Positions 32,701 to 39,232 of a stretch of 64,000 bases of DNA are shown piece after piece (the first letter of the stretch is position 1; each line of letters starts with the position of its first letter). Origin of the DNA: Pisaster brevispinus. Its lineage: Eukaryota; Echinodermata; Asteroidea; Forcipulatida; Asteriidae. Made by a program: the position numbers and the translations under genes. The stretch spans positions 870,501 to 934,500 of the forward strand of contig JAMKCF010000002.1 in the NCBI GenBank assembly GCA_023634235.1. The letters are read 5' to 3'. The notes under the pieces are model-generated. The model was not told where the DNA came from. It searched no databases and was given only the letters and a program-made list of their open reading frames with translations.

Positions 32701-33224
32701 TTTGGATGTTTTTAATGGAAAGGTATTTATAAATGGGAATAAAAGAGTGGAGATTCAGTCTTGACCGGCTGTTTAGAAAAGATTATAACTATCCCCACTA
32801 GTTTAATTATTACATTGTTGTTCATTCTTTAGGCTGTTTAACTAGTGTTACTCAAATGTACTTTCATTTGGCTTATAAATGTAATTGCAATACAAACATT
32901 TTTCATTTATGTCACGATTTACTAGGAGCAGGTAATCATTATTTTTTAATTTGGCCTCATTAAAATTTTTTGTTTGTGTGTTTGTAGAATTTCTTAGCGG
33001 AGAACACCTGGTTGAATCAGATTGTGTCCTGCCGTTCTTGTCGAAGCAAAAGTTTACCCAAACATGCCCAGGTTGAGGAGGAGCTCCTTGCCGATCCCAA
33101 CTGGCCTCCACTCTCCAGCCGCCCTCCTGTGGCTCAGACCAACGGGAAATGCGTCGACGAGGGTACAGTCACCCAACGGACTGTCAAGCCGACAGCAGAA
33201 GGGAGTGTTGAAACACCGGTCTGA
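2703..33224 (+). CDS. ATP13A2: ATP13A2-like P5B-type transport ATPase (27 exons, N terminus missing)
   Basis: The coding exons join in phase: 2703-2776, 3095-3172, 4651-4720, 7325-7462, 7796-7862, 10537-10674, 16642-16818, 17345-17455, 19147-19193, 19993-20181, 20609-20670, 20905-21046, 21769-21861, 22174-22327, 22738-22858, 23576-23700, 24321-24514, 24951-25079, 25639-25718, 26364-26516, 27495-27591, 28457-28529, 29213-29363, 30863-31014, 31578-31666, 32185-32265 and 32988-33224. They total 3222 nt, 1073 residues plus stop. In visible-protein numbering, the TGES loop is at 188-191, the P5B-specific PPALP motif in M4 at 319-323, the phosphorylated Asp of DKTGT at 362, KGAPE of the nucleotide-binding domain at 499-503 and GDGANDC at 737-743; six C-terminal membrane segments follow. 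The motif LKPQTTPVI, the short M9-M10-side luminal loop and the tail ([11 protein letters not shown]) resemble ATP13A2 more than ATP13A3. The family exports polyamines from late endosomes/lysosomes. All core catalytic motifs are intact. Only the N-terminal lipid-binding hairpin is unseen. ATP13A3/4/5 remain possible co-orthologues. Confidence 0.9.
2825..3026. mobile_element. MITE with 'tacactgcaaaaaa' terminal inverted repeats
   Basis: The element starts tacactgcaaaaaacaggg and ends attttttgcagtgta, so the ends are inverted copies. The inside carries repeated 'taacacc/ggtgtta' words that also pair across the element. It has no coding capacity. It sits in the intron between the first two readable ATPase exons, 48 bp after the donor. 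Confidence 0.8.
3095..3172 (+). CDS. ATP13A2: ATP13A2-like exon (G-x-SC-D motif region)
   Basis: Codes [19 protein letters not shown]..., like the 'LDHGRSCDDV' region of ATP13A2. It enters in phase 2 and leaves in phase 2 (AG/gttag), joining 4651 to make an Arg codon. Confidence 0.85.
3960..4090. repeat. dispersed repeat with 'gtttcgaccctagcagagtc' core
   Basis: The core word gacgtttcgaccctagcagag is shared, in either orientation, with copies near 61255 and (diverged) 34905 and 39625. The 'cccttttggcctattt' and 'aaaaggac' words flank it, as in the other copies. It is non-coding. Confidence 0.55.
4651..4720 (+). CDS. ATP13A2: ATP13A2-like exon (YGPNEI, before M3-equivalent hairpin)
   Basis: Codes [20 protein letters not shown], the conserved YGxNxI motif of P5B ATPases. 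The acceptor is ttcccaccag and the donor gtaaga. It enters in phase 2 and leaves in phase 0. Confidence 0.9.
5163..5170. promoter_or_regulatory. perfect CRE palindrome TGACGTCA
   Basis: One of seven exact TGACGTCA octamers in the first 12 kb (others at 322, 6170, 8208, 8342, 8511 and 11959). This one is intronic. Binding by CREB/ATF factors is inferred from the consensus. Confidence 0.4.
5338..5600 (+). mobile_element. tRNA-Leu-derived SINE, family A
   Basis: The head gtggccgagcggttacgagcaccggactcaagctctgg has the A box and a Leu(CAA)-like anticodon arm. The body shares 'cttgagcaagattcttgacc', 'cttcggatgggac' and 'cgtaggtcctgtg' with other copies. The B-box part of the head is damaged (gtcctagcacg). 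Confidence 0.8.
6160..6290 (+). promoter_or_regulatory. candidate intronic promoter: CRE plus TATA
   Basis: The CRE TGACGTCA at 6170-6177 is followed 12 bp later by TATATAG (6189-6195). The geometry suggests initiation near 6220. About 40 bp further an ATG begins a six-codon ORF (6260-6280). It could be an alternative first exon for a short ATPase transcript. This is a motif-based guess only. Confidence 0.3.
6981..7140. mobile_element. MITE, 'ctgggcccaatttcatagagctgcttaagc' family
   Basis: The left end (tcctgggcgaaatttaacgg, then agctgcttaagcag) is inverted at the right end (ttaagcagctatatg, then aaattgggccctgg). The middle contains 'ggtattttggctggta', shared with other copies at 31783, 40490 and 40703. 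About 160 bp, non-coding, inserted 185 bp before the next exon. Confidence 0.75.
7325..7462 (+). CDS. ATP13A2: ATP13A2-like exon, first core membrane hairpin
   Basis: Codes [20 protein letters not shown]..., the conserved NPFYxFQ membrane-entry motif, followed by a second hydrophobic helix. Phase 0 at both ends. Confidence 0.93.
7796..7862 (+). CDS. ATP13A2: ATP13A2-like exon, start of A domain
   Basis: Codes [20 protein letters not shown], the 'sxxLrxMV..v.V' strand at the start of the actuator domain. It leaves in phase 1 (A/gtaagt). Confidence 0.88.
7909..8056. mobile_element. MITE, 'ggccctttncg...acgaaaagggcc' family
   Basis: The ends are inverted: tggccctttgcgaaagcacagc at the left, and tgtgattacgaaaagggcc at the right. 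The interior words 'gaaagtgtaca' and 'aaataa' are shared with a second copy at 16827-16977. It starts 47 bp after an exon donor. Confidence 0.75.
8208..8518. promoter_or_regulatory. three perfect CRE palindromes within 311 bp
   Basis: TGACGTCA occurs at 8208-8215, 8342-8349 and 8511-8518. The last two share the context acgtcaNtggatg, so they may derive from one small duplicated unit. They lie in an ATPase intron. Function is unproven. Confidence 0.4.
10285..10445. repeat. dispersed repeat, same family as 1575-1890
   Basis: Shares 'aaaatgacccaga', 'aatgggtcagg' and 'tctgacccgg' words and the 'agttttaggagtg' end with the copy at 1575-1890. Confidence 0.5.
10537..10674 (+). CDS. ATP13A2: ATP13A2-like exon, A domain with start of TGES
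   Basis: Codes ...[20 protein letters not shown] and ends ESMLTG. The TGES motif is split by the intron (phase 1 out). The acceptor is a tandem ctagcag (NAGNAG): splicing at 10537 or 10540 changes the product by one residue without a frameshift. Confidence 0.92.
10785..11215. repeat. degenerate tandem repeat of 'acacaacttcctagaggttt'
   Basis: A motif of about 20-30 bp (cacaacttcct + aNaggtttata) recurs more than a dozen times with many substitutions and length changes. This is an old, decayed minisatellite inside the 6-kb intron. Confidence 0.65.
11959..11966. promoter_or_regulatory. perfect CRE palindrome TGACGTCA
   Basis: Context cctgacgtcacacg matches that of the site at 5163 (gctgacgtcacacg) over 11 bases. 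Intronic. Confidence 0.4.
12640..13060. other. unexplained GC-rich block in the large intron
   Basis: About 400 bp are visibly richer in G+C and CpG than the flanks and include ccccgccggccggcc near 12701-12715. Two overlapping plus-strand ORFs (12721-12966 and 12801-13148) have no recognisable domain. It could be an internal CpG-rich promoter/first exon, a structured RNA or an old repeat. I cannot tell which. Confidence 0.3.
13690..13990 (+). mobile_element. diverged tRNA-derived SINE fragment
   Basis: A B box (gtgttcgaatcctgg) is followed by 'ttgtgtccttgagcaagaca', the same body start as family A. The element then diverges and ends near 'gtaaagcgccctgat...cagtattattat', a tail type shared with SINE/LINE 3' ends. 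Confidence 0.6.
16189..16297. mobile_element. short foldback element with 'gctacggctacggct' ends
   Basis: The left end tccgaattagcagctacggc continues into tacggct; the right end cgtagccgtagccaattcag is its inverted copy. About 110 bp with a short unpaired centre. MITE-like, non-coding. Confidence 0.65.
16642..16818 (+). CDS. ATP13A2: ATP13A2-like exon, A domain after TGE
   Basis: Codes [15 protein letters not shown]...[16 protein letters not shown]...VVRTG, the P5B 'hKRHtLfCGT' motif. Phase 1 in and out. Confidence 0.95.
16827..16977. mobile_element. MITE, second copy of the 7909 family, 8 bp after a donor
   Basis: The ends are inverted: tggtctttccgaaaccacgg at the left, and ccatgatttcggaaagggcca at the right. 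Inner arms gcttgggct/agcccaagc also pair. Only 8 bases separate it from the exon donor at 16819. Confidence 0.75.
17345..17455 (+). CDS. ATP13A2: ATP13A2-like exon, A domain end to M3
   Basis: Codes [20 protein letters not shown]..., the 'GF.T.KG.LvrsIl.PkP' motif, and the start of a membrane helix. Phase 1 in and out. Confidence 0.94.
18540..18568. other. perfect 14-bp inverted repeat with 1-base centre
   Basis: aggaaggctagcta + c + tagctagccttcct is an exact 29-bp palindrome with a single central base, within an ATPase intron. It could extrude as a cruciform or be a remnant of a foldback element. No function is known. Confidence 0.6.
18659..18735. mobile_element. half copy of the 'cagtaactggggcgctg' foldback element
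   Basis: acccagtaactggggcgctg is shared with the left arm of the element at 47428-47553; the distal end retains only 'ctactcctt'. Confidence 0.45.
19147..19193 (+). CDS. ATP13A2: ATP13A2-like micro-exon, M3 helix
   Basis: A 47-bp exon coding [16 protein letters not shown], a hydrophobic helix in the place of vertebrate M3. Phase 1 in, 0 out. The acceptor tttgttacag and donor gtgagt are both good. Confidence 0.88.
19362..19500 (+). mobile_element. tRNA-Leu-derived SINE fragment, family A
   Basis: Shares catggccgggtgatctagcac, tggactcaaattctggtg, cttgtgtccttgagcaagac and gtccttcggatgggac with other family A copies. A second partial head follows at about 19612-19675 (agtggttaggagcatcagac). Confidence 0.7.
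19993..20181 (+). CDS. ATP13A2: ATP13A2-like exon, M4 PPALP and phosphorylation Asp
   Basis: Codes [18 protein letters not shown], the P5B M4 signature, then [19 protein letters not shown]. The exon ends just after Asp-Lys of the DKTGT phosphorylation site. Phase 0 at both ends. Confidence 0.97.
20609..20670 (+). CDS. ATP13A2: ATP13A2-like exon, TGTLTED
   Basis: Begins [14 protein letters not shown], completing the P-type ATPase DKTGT motif across the intron. Phase 0 in, 2 out. Confidence 0.96.
20905..21046 (+). CDS. ATP13A2: ATP13A2-like exon, P/N domain linker
   Basis: Codes ...[20 protein letters not shown] and PLDLQMF, the conserved 'ATCHsL...GDPlDlkMfe' segment. Phase 2 in, 0 out. Confidence 0.95.
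21095..21140 (+). repeat. (attgtt/att)n microsatellite
   Basis: Simple run of att and gtt triplets following the exon that ends at 21046. Confidence 0.8.
21769..21861 (+). CDS. ATP13A2: ATP13A2-like exon, N domain (MPTVV)
   Basis: Codes [20 protein letters not shown] and an acidic tail, the variable N-domain insert containing 'mPtvv'. Phase 0 at both ends. Confidence 0.88.
22174..22327 (+). CDS. ATP13A2: ATP13A2-like exon, N domain with KGAPE
   Basis: Codes [20 protein letters not shown] and [14 protein letters not shown], the nucleotide-binding FxFsSxLqRMSV and KGAPE motifs. Phase 0 in, 1 out. Confidence 0.97.
22738..22858 (+). CDS. ATP13A2: ATP13A2-like exon, N domain
   Basis: Codes [20 protein letters not shown] and AIACREL. 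Phase 1 in, 2 out. Confidence 0.95.
22996..23112 (+). mobile_element. tRNA-Leu-derived SINE head, family A
   Basis: gtgtggcggagcaagtgcac, ctctggtgtttctgatcagc and gtgggttcaagtcctggtc match the family head. The copy is truncated after 'gtgtccttaagcaaga'. Confidence 0.7.
23118..23262 (-). repeat. fragment of tRNA-Asn foldback element (family B)
   Basis: ggtgatctccctattttgtc, tgccagtcagaagccattca and cagggatcacacccaaattt match, in reverse, the left half of the copies at 41905 and 60335. Confidence 0.65.
23576..23700 (+). CDS. ATP13A2: ATP13A2-like exon, P domain (MVTG)
   Basis: Codes [20 protein letters not shown] and LRVVMVTG. The LKPQTTPVI word is typical of ATP13A2 rather than ATP13A3. Phase 2 in, 1 out. 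Confidence 0.97.
24000..24164. mobile_element. foldback repeat, 'ggcctggaat' family
   Basis: Ends gccctggaattt and aactccaggcct are inverted. Interior words ggggccaagaccaggccaag and ggccatggcctccgtggtct are shared with copies at 42131 and 28190. Confidence 0.6.
24321..24514 (+). CDS. ATP13A2: ATP13A2-like exon, P domain (GDNKLTA) and hinge
   Basis: Codes [19 protein letters not shown], then a variable acidic/polar insert to [15 protein letters not shown]. Phase 1 in, 0 out. Confidence 0.96.
24790..24900. mobile_element. partial MITE of the 'agagctgcttaag' family
   Basis: gcatttcatagagctgctaa and a second tttcatttcatagcgctgct in the same orientation. Related to 26684-26946. Confidence 0.5.
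24951..25079 (+). CDS. ATP13A2: ATP13A2-like exon, P domain
   Basis: Codes ...[20 protein letters not shown] and EYYPELMPK, like 'yhfAmnGksF.viiehfp.LlpK'. Phase 0 at both ends. Confidence 0.95.
25178..25640 (-). mobile_element. family B foldback element with tRNA-Asn-like core, plus second partial copy
   Basis: Starts aagtaataaaccaaaaagg, then aaactgactgggtaaatttt. The reversed tRNA-like part (cttgaacctgcaacctccgg ... ctctaccaattgagcta) is followed by the reversed common segment ending near 25432. A second copy begins at about 25482 (ataaaccacaagggaaacag) and is cut at about 25615. Confidence 0.7.
25639..25718 (+). CDS. ATP13A2: ATP13A2-like exon, P domain (FARMSPDQK)
   Basis: Codes [20 protein letters not shown], the universal 'tvFARM.P.QK..Li' motif. 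Phase 0 in, 2 out. The second family B fragment ends just before its acceptor. Confidence 0.97.
26208..26254. other. 47-nt hairpin, 14-bp perfect stem
   Basis: tgtgaaaatgcaat and attgcattttcaca are exact inverted copies around a 19-nt loop in an ATPase intron. The stem is short for a pre-microRNA, so it may be a small foldback remnant. Confidence 0.5.
26364..26516 (+). CDS. ATP13A2: ATP13A2-like exon, P domain hinge GDGAND
   Basis: Codes [20 protein letters not shown] and [14 protein letters not shown], the magnesium-binding hinge motif GDGxNDC of P5 pumps. Phase 2 in and out. Confidence 0.98.
26540..26680 (+). mobile_element. SINE family C fragment ('ttttcagtccctacctg')
   Basis: A B-box-like cgttcgaatcccacc is followed by attggggttttcagtcccta and ggggttttcctcccacatct. 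These are shared with copies at 33735 and 57272. Confidence 0.65.
26684..26946. mobile_element. MITE, 'agagctgcttaag' family, long copy
   Basis: The left end tgtcatagagctgcttaac is inverted at the right end (taagcagatctacgaaattt, then ggtccc). About 260 bp with an internal palindromic repeat of 'gtgcttactg/gctaac' words. Confidence 0.65.
27273..27452. mobile_element. MITE, 'aatagacct...catgg' family
   Basis: The left end caatagacctatatcatggc is inverted at the right end (agcatgataaaggtccaatg). The interior tggatacagggaacatgacc is shared with the copy at 39050-39232. Confidence 0.65.
27495..27591 (+). CDS. ATP13A2: ATP13A2-like exon, M5
   Basis: Codes [20 protein letters not shown] and [13 protein letters not shown], the 'REGRaaL.TSf.vFkyMaLYs' motif and helix M5. 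Phase 2 in, 0 out. Confidence 0.96.
27600..27870 (-). repeat. dispersed repeat related to 43385-43590
   Basis: Read on the minus strand it gives catcttgcaatcagggaaaa, agtcagggagatatt and ggaaccttctgcagagtc, all near-copies of plus-strand words at 43439-43585. It is about 200 bp and spans an apparent 116-codon ORF that I treat as noise. Confidence 0.6.
28185..28380 (-). mobile_element. foldback repeat, 'ggcctggaat' family, reversed
   Basis: agaccatggcctctgttgcc, gtcaaaagtttcccatagac and gatgaaactccagccctgc match, in reverse, the copy at 24000-24164. Confidence 0.55.
28457..28529 (+). CDS. ATP13A2: ATP13A2-like exon, M6
   Basis: Codes [20 protein letters not shown] and VALL. This corresponds to 'lgd.QFlfiDlvitttva'. 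Phase 0 in, 1 out. Confidence 0.94.
29213..29363 (+). CDS. ATP13A2: ATP13A2-like exon, M7
   Basis: Codes [20 protein letters not shown], then a hydrophobic helix ending IAQPW. AQPWF at the junction matches ATP13A2. Phase 1 in, 2 out. Confidence 0.94.
29706..30085 (+). repeat. 49-50-bp tandem repeat, about 7.7 copies
   Basis: The unit contains gtgggaaagctgaaccggga, then actgttatcatattgttact. Copies differ at a few sites (ccagg/ccggg, accgt/actgt, tgtgg/tgttgg). The array runs to within about 45 bp of a LINE fragment. Confidence 0.9.
30128..30760 (+). mobile_element. 5'-truncated CR1/L2-like LINE, end of reverse transcriptase ORF
   Basis: The plus frame reads [48 protein letters not shown] and [14 protein letters not shown]. 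This is the familiar C-terminal tail of non-LTR retrotransposon polyproteins. A stop at about 30516 and an (att)n tail near 30733-30758 follow. Only the 3' end survives, so it cannot move by itself. Confidence 0.85.
30863..31014 (+). CDS. ATP13A2: ATP13A2-like exon, luminal loop and M8
   Basis: Codes [20 protein letters not shown] and [13 protein letters not shown], matching 'lpNYEnTvvFslSSFQYlilA...SKGaPFR.PlYtN'. Phase 2 in, 1 out. Confidence 0.96.
31062..31440 (+). mobile_element. second LINE 3' end fragment, frameshifted
   Basis: Translation gives [20 protein letters not shown] and LHKEAFC before a stop, typical of the end of a CR1-like ORF2. The upstream 'RLWN' frame is shifted. An (att)n tail ends near 31435. 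(aat/aac)n and SINE-like sequence (tttggttttcagttcctacc) lie at its left edge. Confidence 0.7.
31578..31666 (+). CDS. ATP13A2: ATP13A2-like exon, M9
   Basis: Codes a hydrophobic helix ([20 protein letters not shown]). Phase 1 in, 0 out. Confidence 0.92.
31783..31975. mobile_element. MITE, 'agagctgcttaagc' family
   Basis: Left tgctagagctgcttaagcac, right end agcagctgcttaagcac; centre aattaggtaaccagccaaaa is shared with 40703-40903. Confidence 0.6.
32185..32265 (+). CDS. ATP13A2: ATP13A2-like exon, M10
   Basis: Codes [20 protein letters not shown] and LAAILLE, the last transmembrane helix. Phase 0 at both ends. Confidence 0.94.
32988..33224 (+). CDS. ATP13A2: ATP13A2-like terminal coding exon
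   Basis: Codes the cytosolic tail, including [20 protein letters not shown] (family 'ELaeqpWPPLP'), and stops at TGA 33222-33224. A cysteine-rich SCRSCRSK stretch just after M10 could be palmitoylated. That is an inference. Confidence 0.95.
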   Translation, partial: NFLAENTWLNQIVSCRSCRSKSLPKHAQVEEELLADPNWPPLSSRPPVAQTNGKCVDEGTVTQRTVKPTAEGSVETPV

Positions 33225-33734
33225 TCTTCGTAGAAGTTATCAACGAGAATTCAAACATGCTGAATCAGATGCCAGGCTCTGAAAGATGTCGCTGTGCGAC
33301 TTTTCCTCTCGCTGTCGTACAGCCCCAAATGCCACACCAGCGTGGACTTGACGATCTCGGTACATTTTGTTACTTTTGTACTCTGTATTAATAAGTCGTA
33401 AAATACAAAAGAGGTACACATTGTGCGTTTTTTCCCCCTAACCAGAAACTAAAATGTGAGTGGTTGAGTTTAGTAAACGTGTGAGTGTTTGTTAAAATGT
33501 TTAACATAAAAATATGTTTTTCGGAAATGTAGCCATTCCAAAGCAGAGAGTCTCCAAAGCTAGTGCTGTCATCAACAGTCATCAACGCTTTGATCCTTGT
33601 GCAGATAAAACAAAACGATGCAAATGTCTAGGGTTCATTCCTTTCTAGCCGACATTGCTGACATTGGCCGAGGTACGCACACGTATTCCTACCACACGCA
33701 TATTCGTACCACACGCATATTCATATTGGATTTG

Positions 33735-33955
33735 GCAGTCGGGTTAGCGCAGTGGTATGGTTCCTCGCCTTCCAACTCTGGAACTCTGGTTCCAATCTGG
33801 GTTTTCAGTCCCTACCTGATTGCGTGGGTTTTCCTCCCACATCTAAAACTGAAACTTACTTCAATTTCTTCTCTCCATGGGGTTCTTGGCTAGTATAGTG
33901 ATTAAGTCCACTTAAGTGAGAGTTCTCGGCTACACAAGAGAACTAATAAATTAAA
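33735..33955 (+). mobile_element. tRNA-derived SINE family C
   Basis: The head gtcgggttagcgcagtggta has an A box, and the B-box region is tctggttccaatctggg. The tail gggttttcagtccctacctg and attgcgtgggttttcctcc is shared with 26540 and 57272. It ends in an A-rich run. Confidence 0.75.
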
Positions 33956-34794
33956 TGAAACTGAAAAAAAAAAGTGGAAAGCATTTGCAACATTTGCAAA
34001 ATTCGGTTACACTGTTGCGTAATGTTAGCCATCTTTAAAAAATAACGAGAAGTTACGTGTTCTTAAAATCGAACGCTGAGGGTTTCGGTTGGTGGAACAA
34101 AAAGAGAAAATAATATGATTCGAATCCCATCTGAGTATTGGATTTTGTTTCTGCAGGACTCGAGGAAAGCACCGAATATTATATGCTTGTCACACATTTA
34201 TTTAGTATTATTCTTCACCCCGATGCAATTAGTACAACTATCAAAATCTAGTAAAGATATTTAAGAATTTGTTATCAGTAAATTATGACATATGTACAAT
34301 TTTTGGAGACGTATAATAATGTACGTGCATGCATTCGGTGTAAACTATTTAGTGGAACAGGAAAGATGTCTTCGCGTGGTAGTGTTTGAGGCAAGGCTAG
34401 GTTTGTTTTGATACTTAGTGTGTCACTTTGTAATTTTTACGAACTAGAACTTTAAAATAACAAATGATTGTACACCCTTGTTAGACAAAGATGTTTGTAT
34501 CCATGGAGAGTGATCAATAAGTACCAGAGAGTATGTAGATTACATGTGATTAAGCAAATGTTTAGACATTTTGGGGTGAACTGAGAAAAAAACTGACATT
34601 CTTATCAGTTTTGTGTTTGTTCACCCAACATTGTTTGATATGTACCCAGTCAGTTTCCCCTGTGGTTTATAACTTTGAGACAAAACAAGTCACCAATATT
34701 ATGATTTACGGCAACCATTTGTTGCTGTCCATGTGCTGAGTTAAAGGTTGTTTGTAACACCAAGCTGATTACAAACGCCATATTGGAACGATTT

Positions 34795-34950
34795 CAGTTT
34801 TTTGGAAGTGGTTGTCTGATATTTGAAAATATAATTATCCGTTGCAAACTGCTTACCAACCAAAAGGACTTATTGTATAAATAAAATAAAAACCAGTTCA
34901 TGGCAGAGTCTTTCGAGAAAGACTCTGCTATTGTCGAAACAAGTGCTTGG
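34795..34950. repeat. dispersed repeat with 'gactctgctNttgtcgaaac' core
   Basis: aaactgcttaccaaccaaaa and aagactctgctattgtcgaa match, in reverse order, words at 61255-61350. agagtctttc/gaaagactct forms a local hairpin. Confidence 0.5.
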
Positions 34951-34954
34951 TTCT

Positions 34955-35342
34955 TGTAAAGTGCTTTATCACACCCCTAGGGGCGTATCAAAGCACTCAG
35001 TATTTTTTTCCTGCAAGGTATGTGGAGCTACGTATTGAAGTATGAGACCTATACCTTTATAGCACCATGTAATGGTTTACAAGGTGCTGTGGCGCAATAT
35101 GGAGCCAATCAAACCAGGAACACCGGGGCAAACCCCTTCTCTTAACAATAAGCGTACTGGGTTCTTTTCCGCAGCACACGGGACCAACTGCTTTACGTTC
35201 CATTCATAGGACGAAGCAATAATGGTTAAGTGTCTCGCTATACGGACACAAGTGTCACGACCGGGACTCGAACCCACATTCTGCTGATCAGAAACACCAG
35301 AGTGAGTCCGGTGTTCTTAACCACTCGGCCATGACATGCCAC
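34955..35342 (-). mobile_element. near full-length tRNA-Leu-derived SINE, family A, reversed
   Basis: On the minus strand: catggccgagtggttaagaa (A box), gtgggttcgagtcccggtcg (B box), then gagaaggggtttgccccggt and gcaccttgtaaaccattaca. It ends with the shared tail ('gataaagcactt'). This is the best-preserved pol III boxes in the window together with 58090. Confidence 0.85.
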
Positions 35343-37313
35343 CATCAGGTTTAAACTATATTCTGCCTCTCAGATTTACAGAACAAGTATTTAGAAACCA
35401 TTTTTAGCTTCTAAGTTCTTTAATATTTGTAAGCGATGTAAATACACCAGGATTTTAACATAATCAAGTTTCATAGTCAAAGGGTAATGCAATTGCAATG
35501 AAAATTCAAGTAAAATATTAAATGTTATCATTCAGGATCTGGGTATTAAGTTGTTTCATGAAATATTTTACCTTGAAAGTATTTAAATGTTAACAAAGTT
35601 AAAAGAAGACATAGATGTCAGTTATATTCTAAATGTATTCTGTTGACATTGATAATTAGATTTTGTTATTGGGCAAGTGGCGTCAATGTGGCTGGTTACA
35701 GCAACACTGCTACAGACAGTGTCAGTCTACACAGATTCAAGGAATGTGGACAGTTTCTTTCATAAATAAAATAAAAACCAAAGATTTCATTTTTAGAAGA
35801 AAACGCGTTTTTTGTTTTGATTCGCGCAAGACTTACACAATCTATAGGTCTATTAATACTAGCGTGCCACTAGGCGATATCAAAATGGATATTAACAGAA
35901 ATTTCAGGGCATAAATTAAAGTGTAATAACTTAACAACAATGTCATTAAAAAACCCAGGAATTTTTTCCGTTTTCTTAATATCAAACCATGTATTTTAAG
36001 CCCAAAATAATGTTATGTAACAAAGTACCAGTTTCTAGGTCCTTAATGTTTATTTGATGATGTTTGTGAAAATGTGAGCAATTAAAGTAATACGCGCATG
36101 CCTAGTTGTAGCGGTGCTTAGCAATTACCTTTGTACAAAAACAATTAATAAATAACATTTCATTTATGCTTGAGAAAATTTATAGAACTTTGAAAATTTC
36201 TGTGAGAAAAATCAATGGTTTCCTCCACTGGTTTTTACTGAAAGACGTATATCTCAGTTCACTACTAAACACTTCCAGAATGATTAAAGTAAACGTCTGA
36301 GCGATTGTAATAAATATCTTGATAGACGAGTGTGAGTGTAGATGAGTAGGGTGCATGAATATTAAATGATTCAGGGCTGATGAATATTCATATCACTGTG
36401 AATAACAATGTCATAATTTACATAATAATCTATATATGTACTATGCAATTTATATAGCATAGATAACGTATTAATATATGTAATTTTGGTGTTATATAAA
36501 AAATATATATCTATATACATTCATATATTCATTTGCAAGTACATTAATATAACCAGAAACTAAATGTGTATAAGACTTTTTTTGTTTTTGTAAATGTGTA
36601 TAGAGATGTGTTACCAACTTCCACCTGGCCGAAAATGGTCTTTCACAAGAATCAAAAGCAATAATTAAAAAAATAGCTTTAAAAGCTTGCCGACGGCATT
36701 GGTAATTGTCAAAGATTATCTACACTTTTTGTAACCCAACATGGACATGAAATAACAAGCCTTAAGCTTCGTTCAGTCCTGAAAATAGTGGGAAAAAACA
36801 CCTTAATGTTTTCACTGTTAACAACGAAATGTTTGACTTTCAGATCTTTCCACTTGAATTTGAAGGGAATGCATAATAGAAACTGTATTTTATTGATCCA
36901 ATCTTTTTCTTTCCAACCATTGTAAGCTCAGGTGTGGACAGTGAACATGGACAAAACTACAGCTTTGTAACTAATACAACATGGATTTAGGGTTTAAGTC
37001 AGTTTGAAAATGGTTTTGAAAGTTCAGCTGCAAGCAAAACAAACGTGGCATCAGAACTCCTCAAAACTTTCACGTGTAAAATTGGAAGCTTTGCATGGTG
37101 TAGGAAGTGAGAAATAAACTAGGGTACTGGAGACAACCATGTTTCAATAAGTTGATAAATCTCTTCTGGAAAGAAGTGGTGATTCTGAGAAGGACCAGAG
37201 GAGAAATAAATCTCGACGTTTCAAATAGTGCTCTGCATTGCTTTAGAAGTCTCACGTAAACTTCACTTTCTCAGTTTATTTCTCACCAAAGACTGCCTAG
37301 TTAGCCATTTTAT

Positions 37314-37400
37314 CTGGGCCCAATTTCATGGCTCTGCTTGCTGTAAGCAAAGAATCGGCGCTTACAGAAGGGAATTTGGCGTTTACGTTAAGCGTATTCC
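37314..37400. mobile_element. half MITE, 'gggcccaatttcatagagctgc' family
   Basis: ctgggcccaatttcatggct then gcgcttacag and cgtttacgttaagc: one arm and the centre of the family. Confidence 0.5.
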
Positions 37401-39049
37401 ACAGGTTAGCAGGGGCCTTTTCCACACCTCAGCTTGGGTTCCGACTCGGTCATCAATTTTGGAGCAGTGTACATTTTGAGCGGCATTTCCAACACCAAAC
37501 AAACCCCGAGCCCAAGCGAATCGTTCCTTGTGCATCGTGTACAAACTCCATGTTACAAGGCATTCTGAGTTACACAGCTCGCGCAGAAATTTGGCGCTTG
37601 CCCTGTAATCGAAGAACGTTGGGCACAAGAATTCAGCCATGAGATTGGACCCTGATGTCATCACTACTAACTCTTGGTTGTGCCAATTTGGGAGTCACTT
37701 TCCCCCATGTTACACCCAGTAGCGCCCATTTTAGGTGACATGGGCATGTTTACATGATTAGCGTATGCTTATAGATAGTTCCCAATAGACACCATCTTGA
37801 TGGGCATCTTGGGTTTTGGCTTTGAGCTGCAGCCAAGTAGTTCACTGCAAAGAATTTGATAACATTCCAAATGCAGCACTCGATACTACGTAAAACGCTT
37901 AGTTAAAAGTTTTGCATTAAACAAATTCTTGATTTCCCTGTAAAGATGGCCGACATTACATCGTATGCGACATCAAGTGGGAACTATCTTTATTCAATAG
38001 TGTTATCAGTGTCTGACCTATGACCCAGTTTCTGACCTGTGACCTGTAATACTTTTCCATGCGACCTTTTACATACTCAATAAAATAGAGAACATGTCAA
38101 GAGTAGTTTGGTGCTTTGTTATTATTATCATCTTTGTATTTTAATACGTGTAAAGCCAAGTGCAGTGGATAAAATAACAGTAGACTCGACACCATGTAAA
38201 TCGTGAATATTAGAAATTTATTTGCATAAAAAAACCTCTGGATTCAGCAAAGGTACAATGTACGATACTTCCTGATATTTCCATTGCAATAGACGAAGTG
38301 CAGTGTACATGTATCGTTTTTTATTTTTAAACATTTAAGCGTTATAATACCCATAAGATCTGTTTTAACCTACAAGTAATATTTCAATGGCAGTAAATGC
38401 TTAAGCAGAAACTTTTGCCGGAAAAAGAAGACGAAATCAATTCAAGGAGGGCTCTATGGTCAAATTCAGTTTTATGACTTGATCATTTTCCAACAGATAG
38501 AGACCCTTATGAAAATGAAGAAATTTGCTGTACACTTTACGGCCAGCGGCGTCACCAGATATTTTAATTTTTGGGGGTGGTTTATTAGGTTTAAAGATGC
38601 AGCATCTTTTAGGTCTTTACTTTTTAAGCCCTCGCCCCTCCCCTACAAGAGGCTGTTACTGCTTGCTTACTTTTATGAACTGATTTTACGGTTGAGTTTG
38701 GACAGCCTCTTAACTTTTAAGGATAATTTTCTAACTTTAGTATTAAAAAAACATCAGGTTCAATAATGTCCTTAGAATATGGTTTTAAAAGAACGTCATA
38801 TACAAATTGACAAGAAAACCACTCGATGATGGGTTAATACAGAAATTAACGTACAAAAGAATCGCCCAATCACTGCAAATTTAGAGTAACCTTTTAGTCT
38901 ACAAAGTGTTGGCCCCAAAAGTACACCAAGTTTGATCTTTTGGAGAGGAATGGTTCATACATGGTCAGAATTAGTTTTATATACAATAGCTATTTACACA
39001 ATGGTGGGGTGGGTCTTGGCCAGAGTATACAGGCAGCCAAGTTTGCTGT

Positions 39050-39232
39050 GCTAAAGACATTGATCGTGATGCGGCCATCTTGATTTCTTCCCATTCAACT
39101 TAATGTGGTCAAACTGAGGCTGGAAGGGGAAATAGTCTGGTTCCTATTTGTACAATGAATATTAGCATCTATTACTATTACTGGATACAGGGAACATGAC
39201 CAAGATGGTGGCAGCATGATAAAGGTCTATTT
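39050..39232. mobile_element. MITE, copy of the 27273 family
   Basis: The right end tggcagcatgataaaggtct and interior ctggatacagggaacatgac match 27273-27452. The left end is eroded (gatgcggccatcttg). Confidence 0.6.
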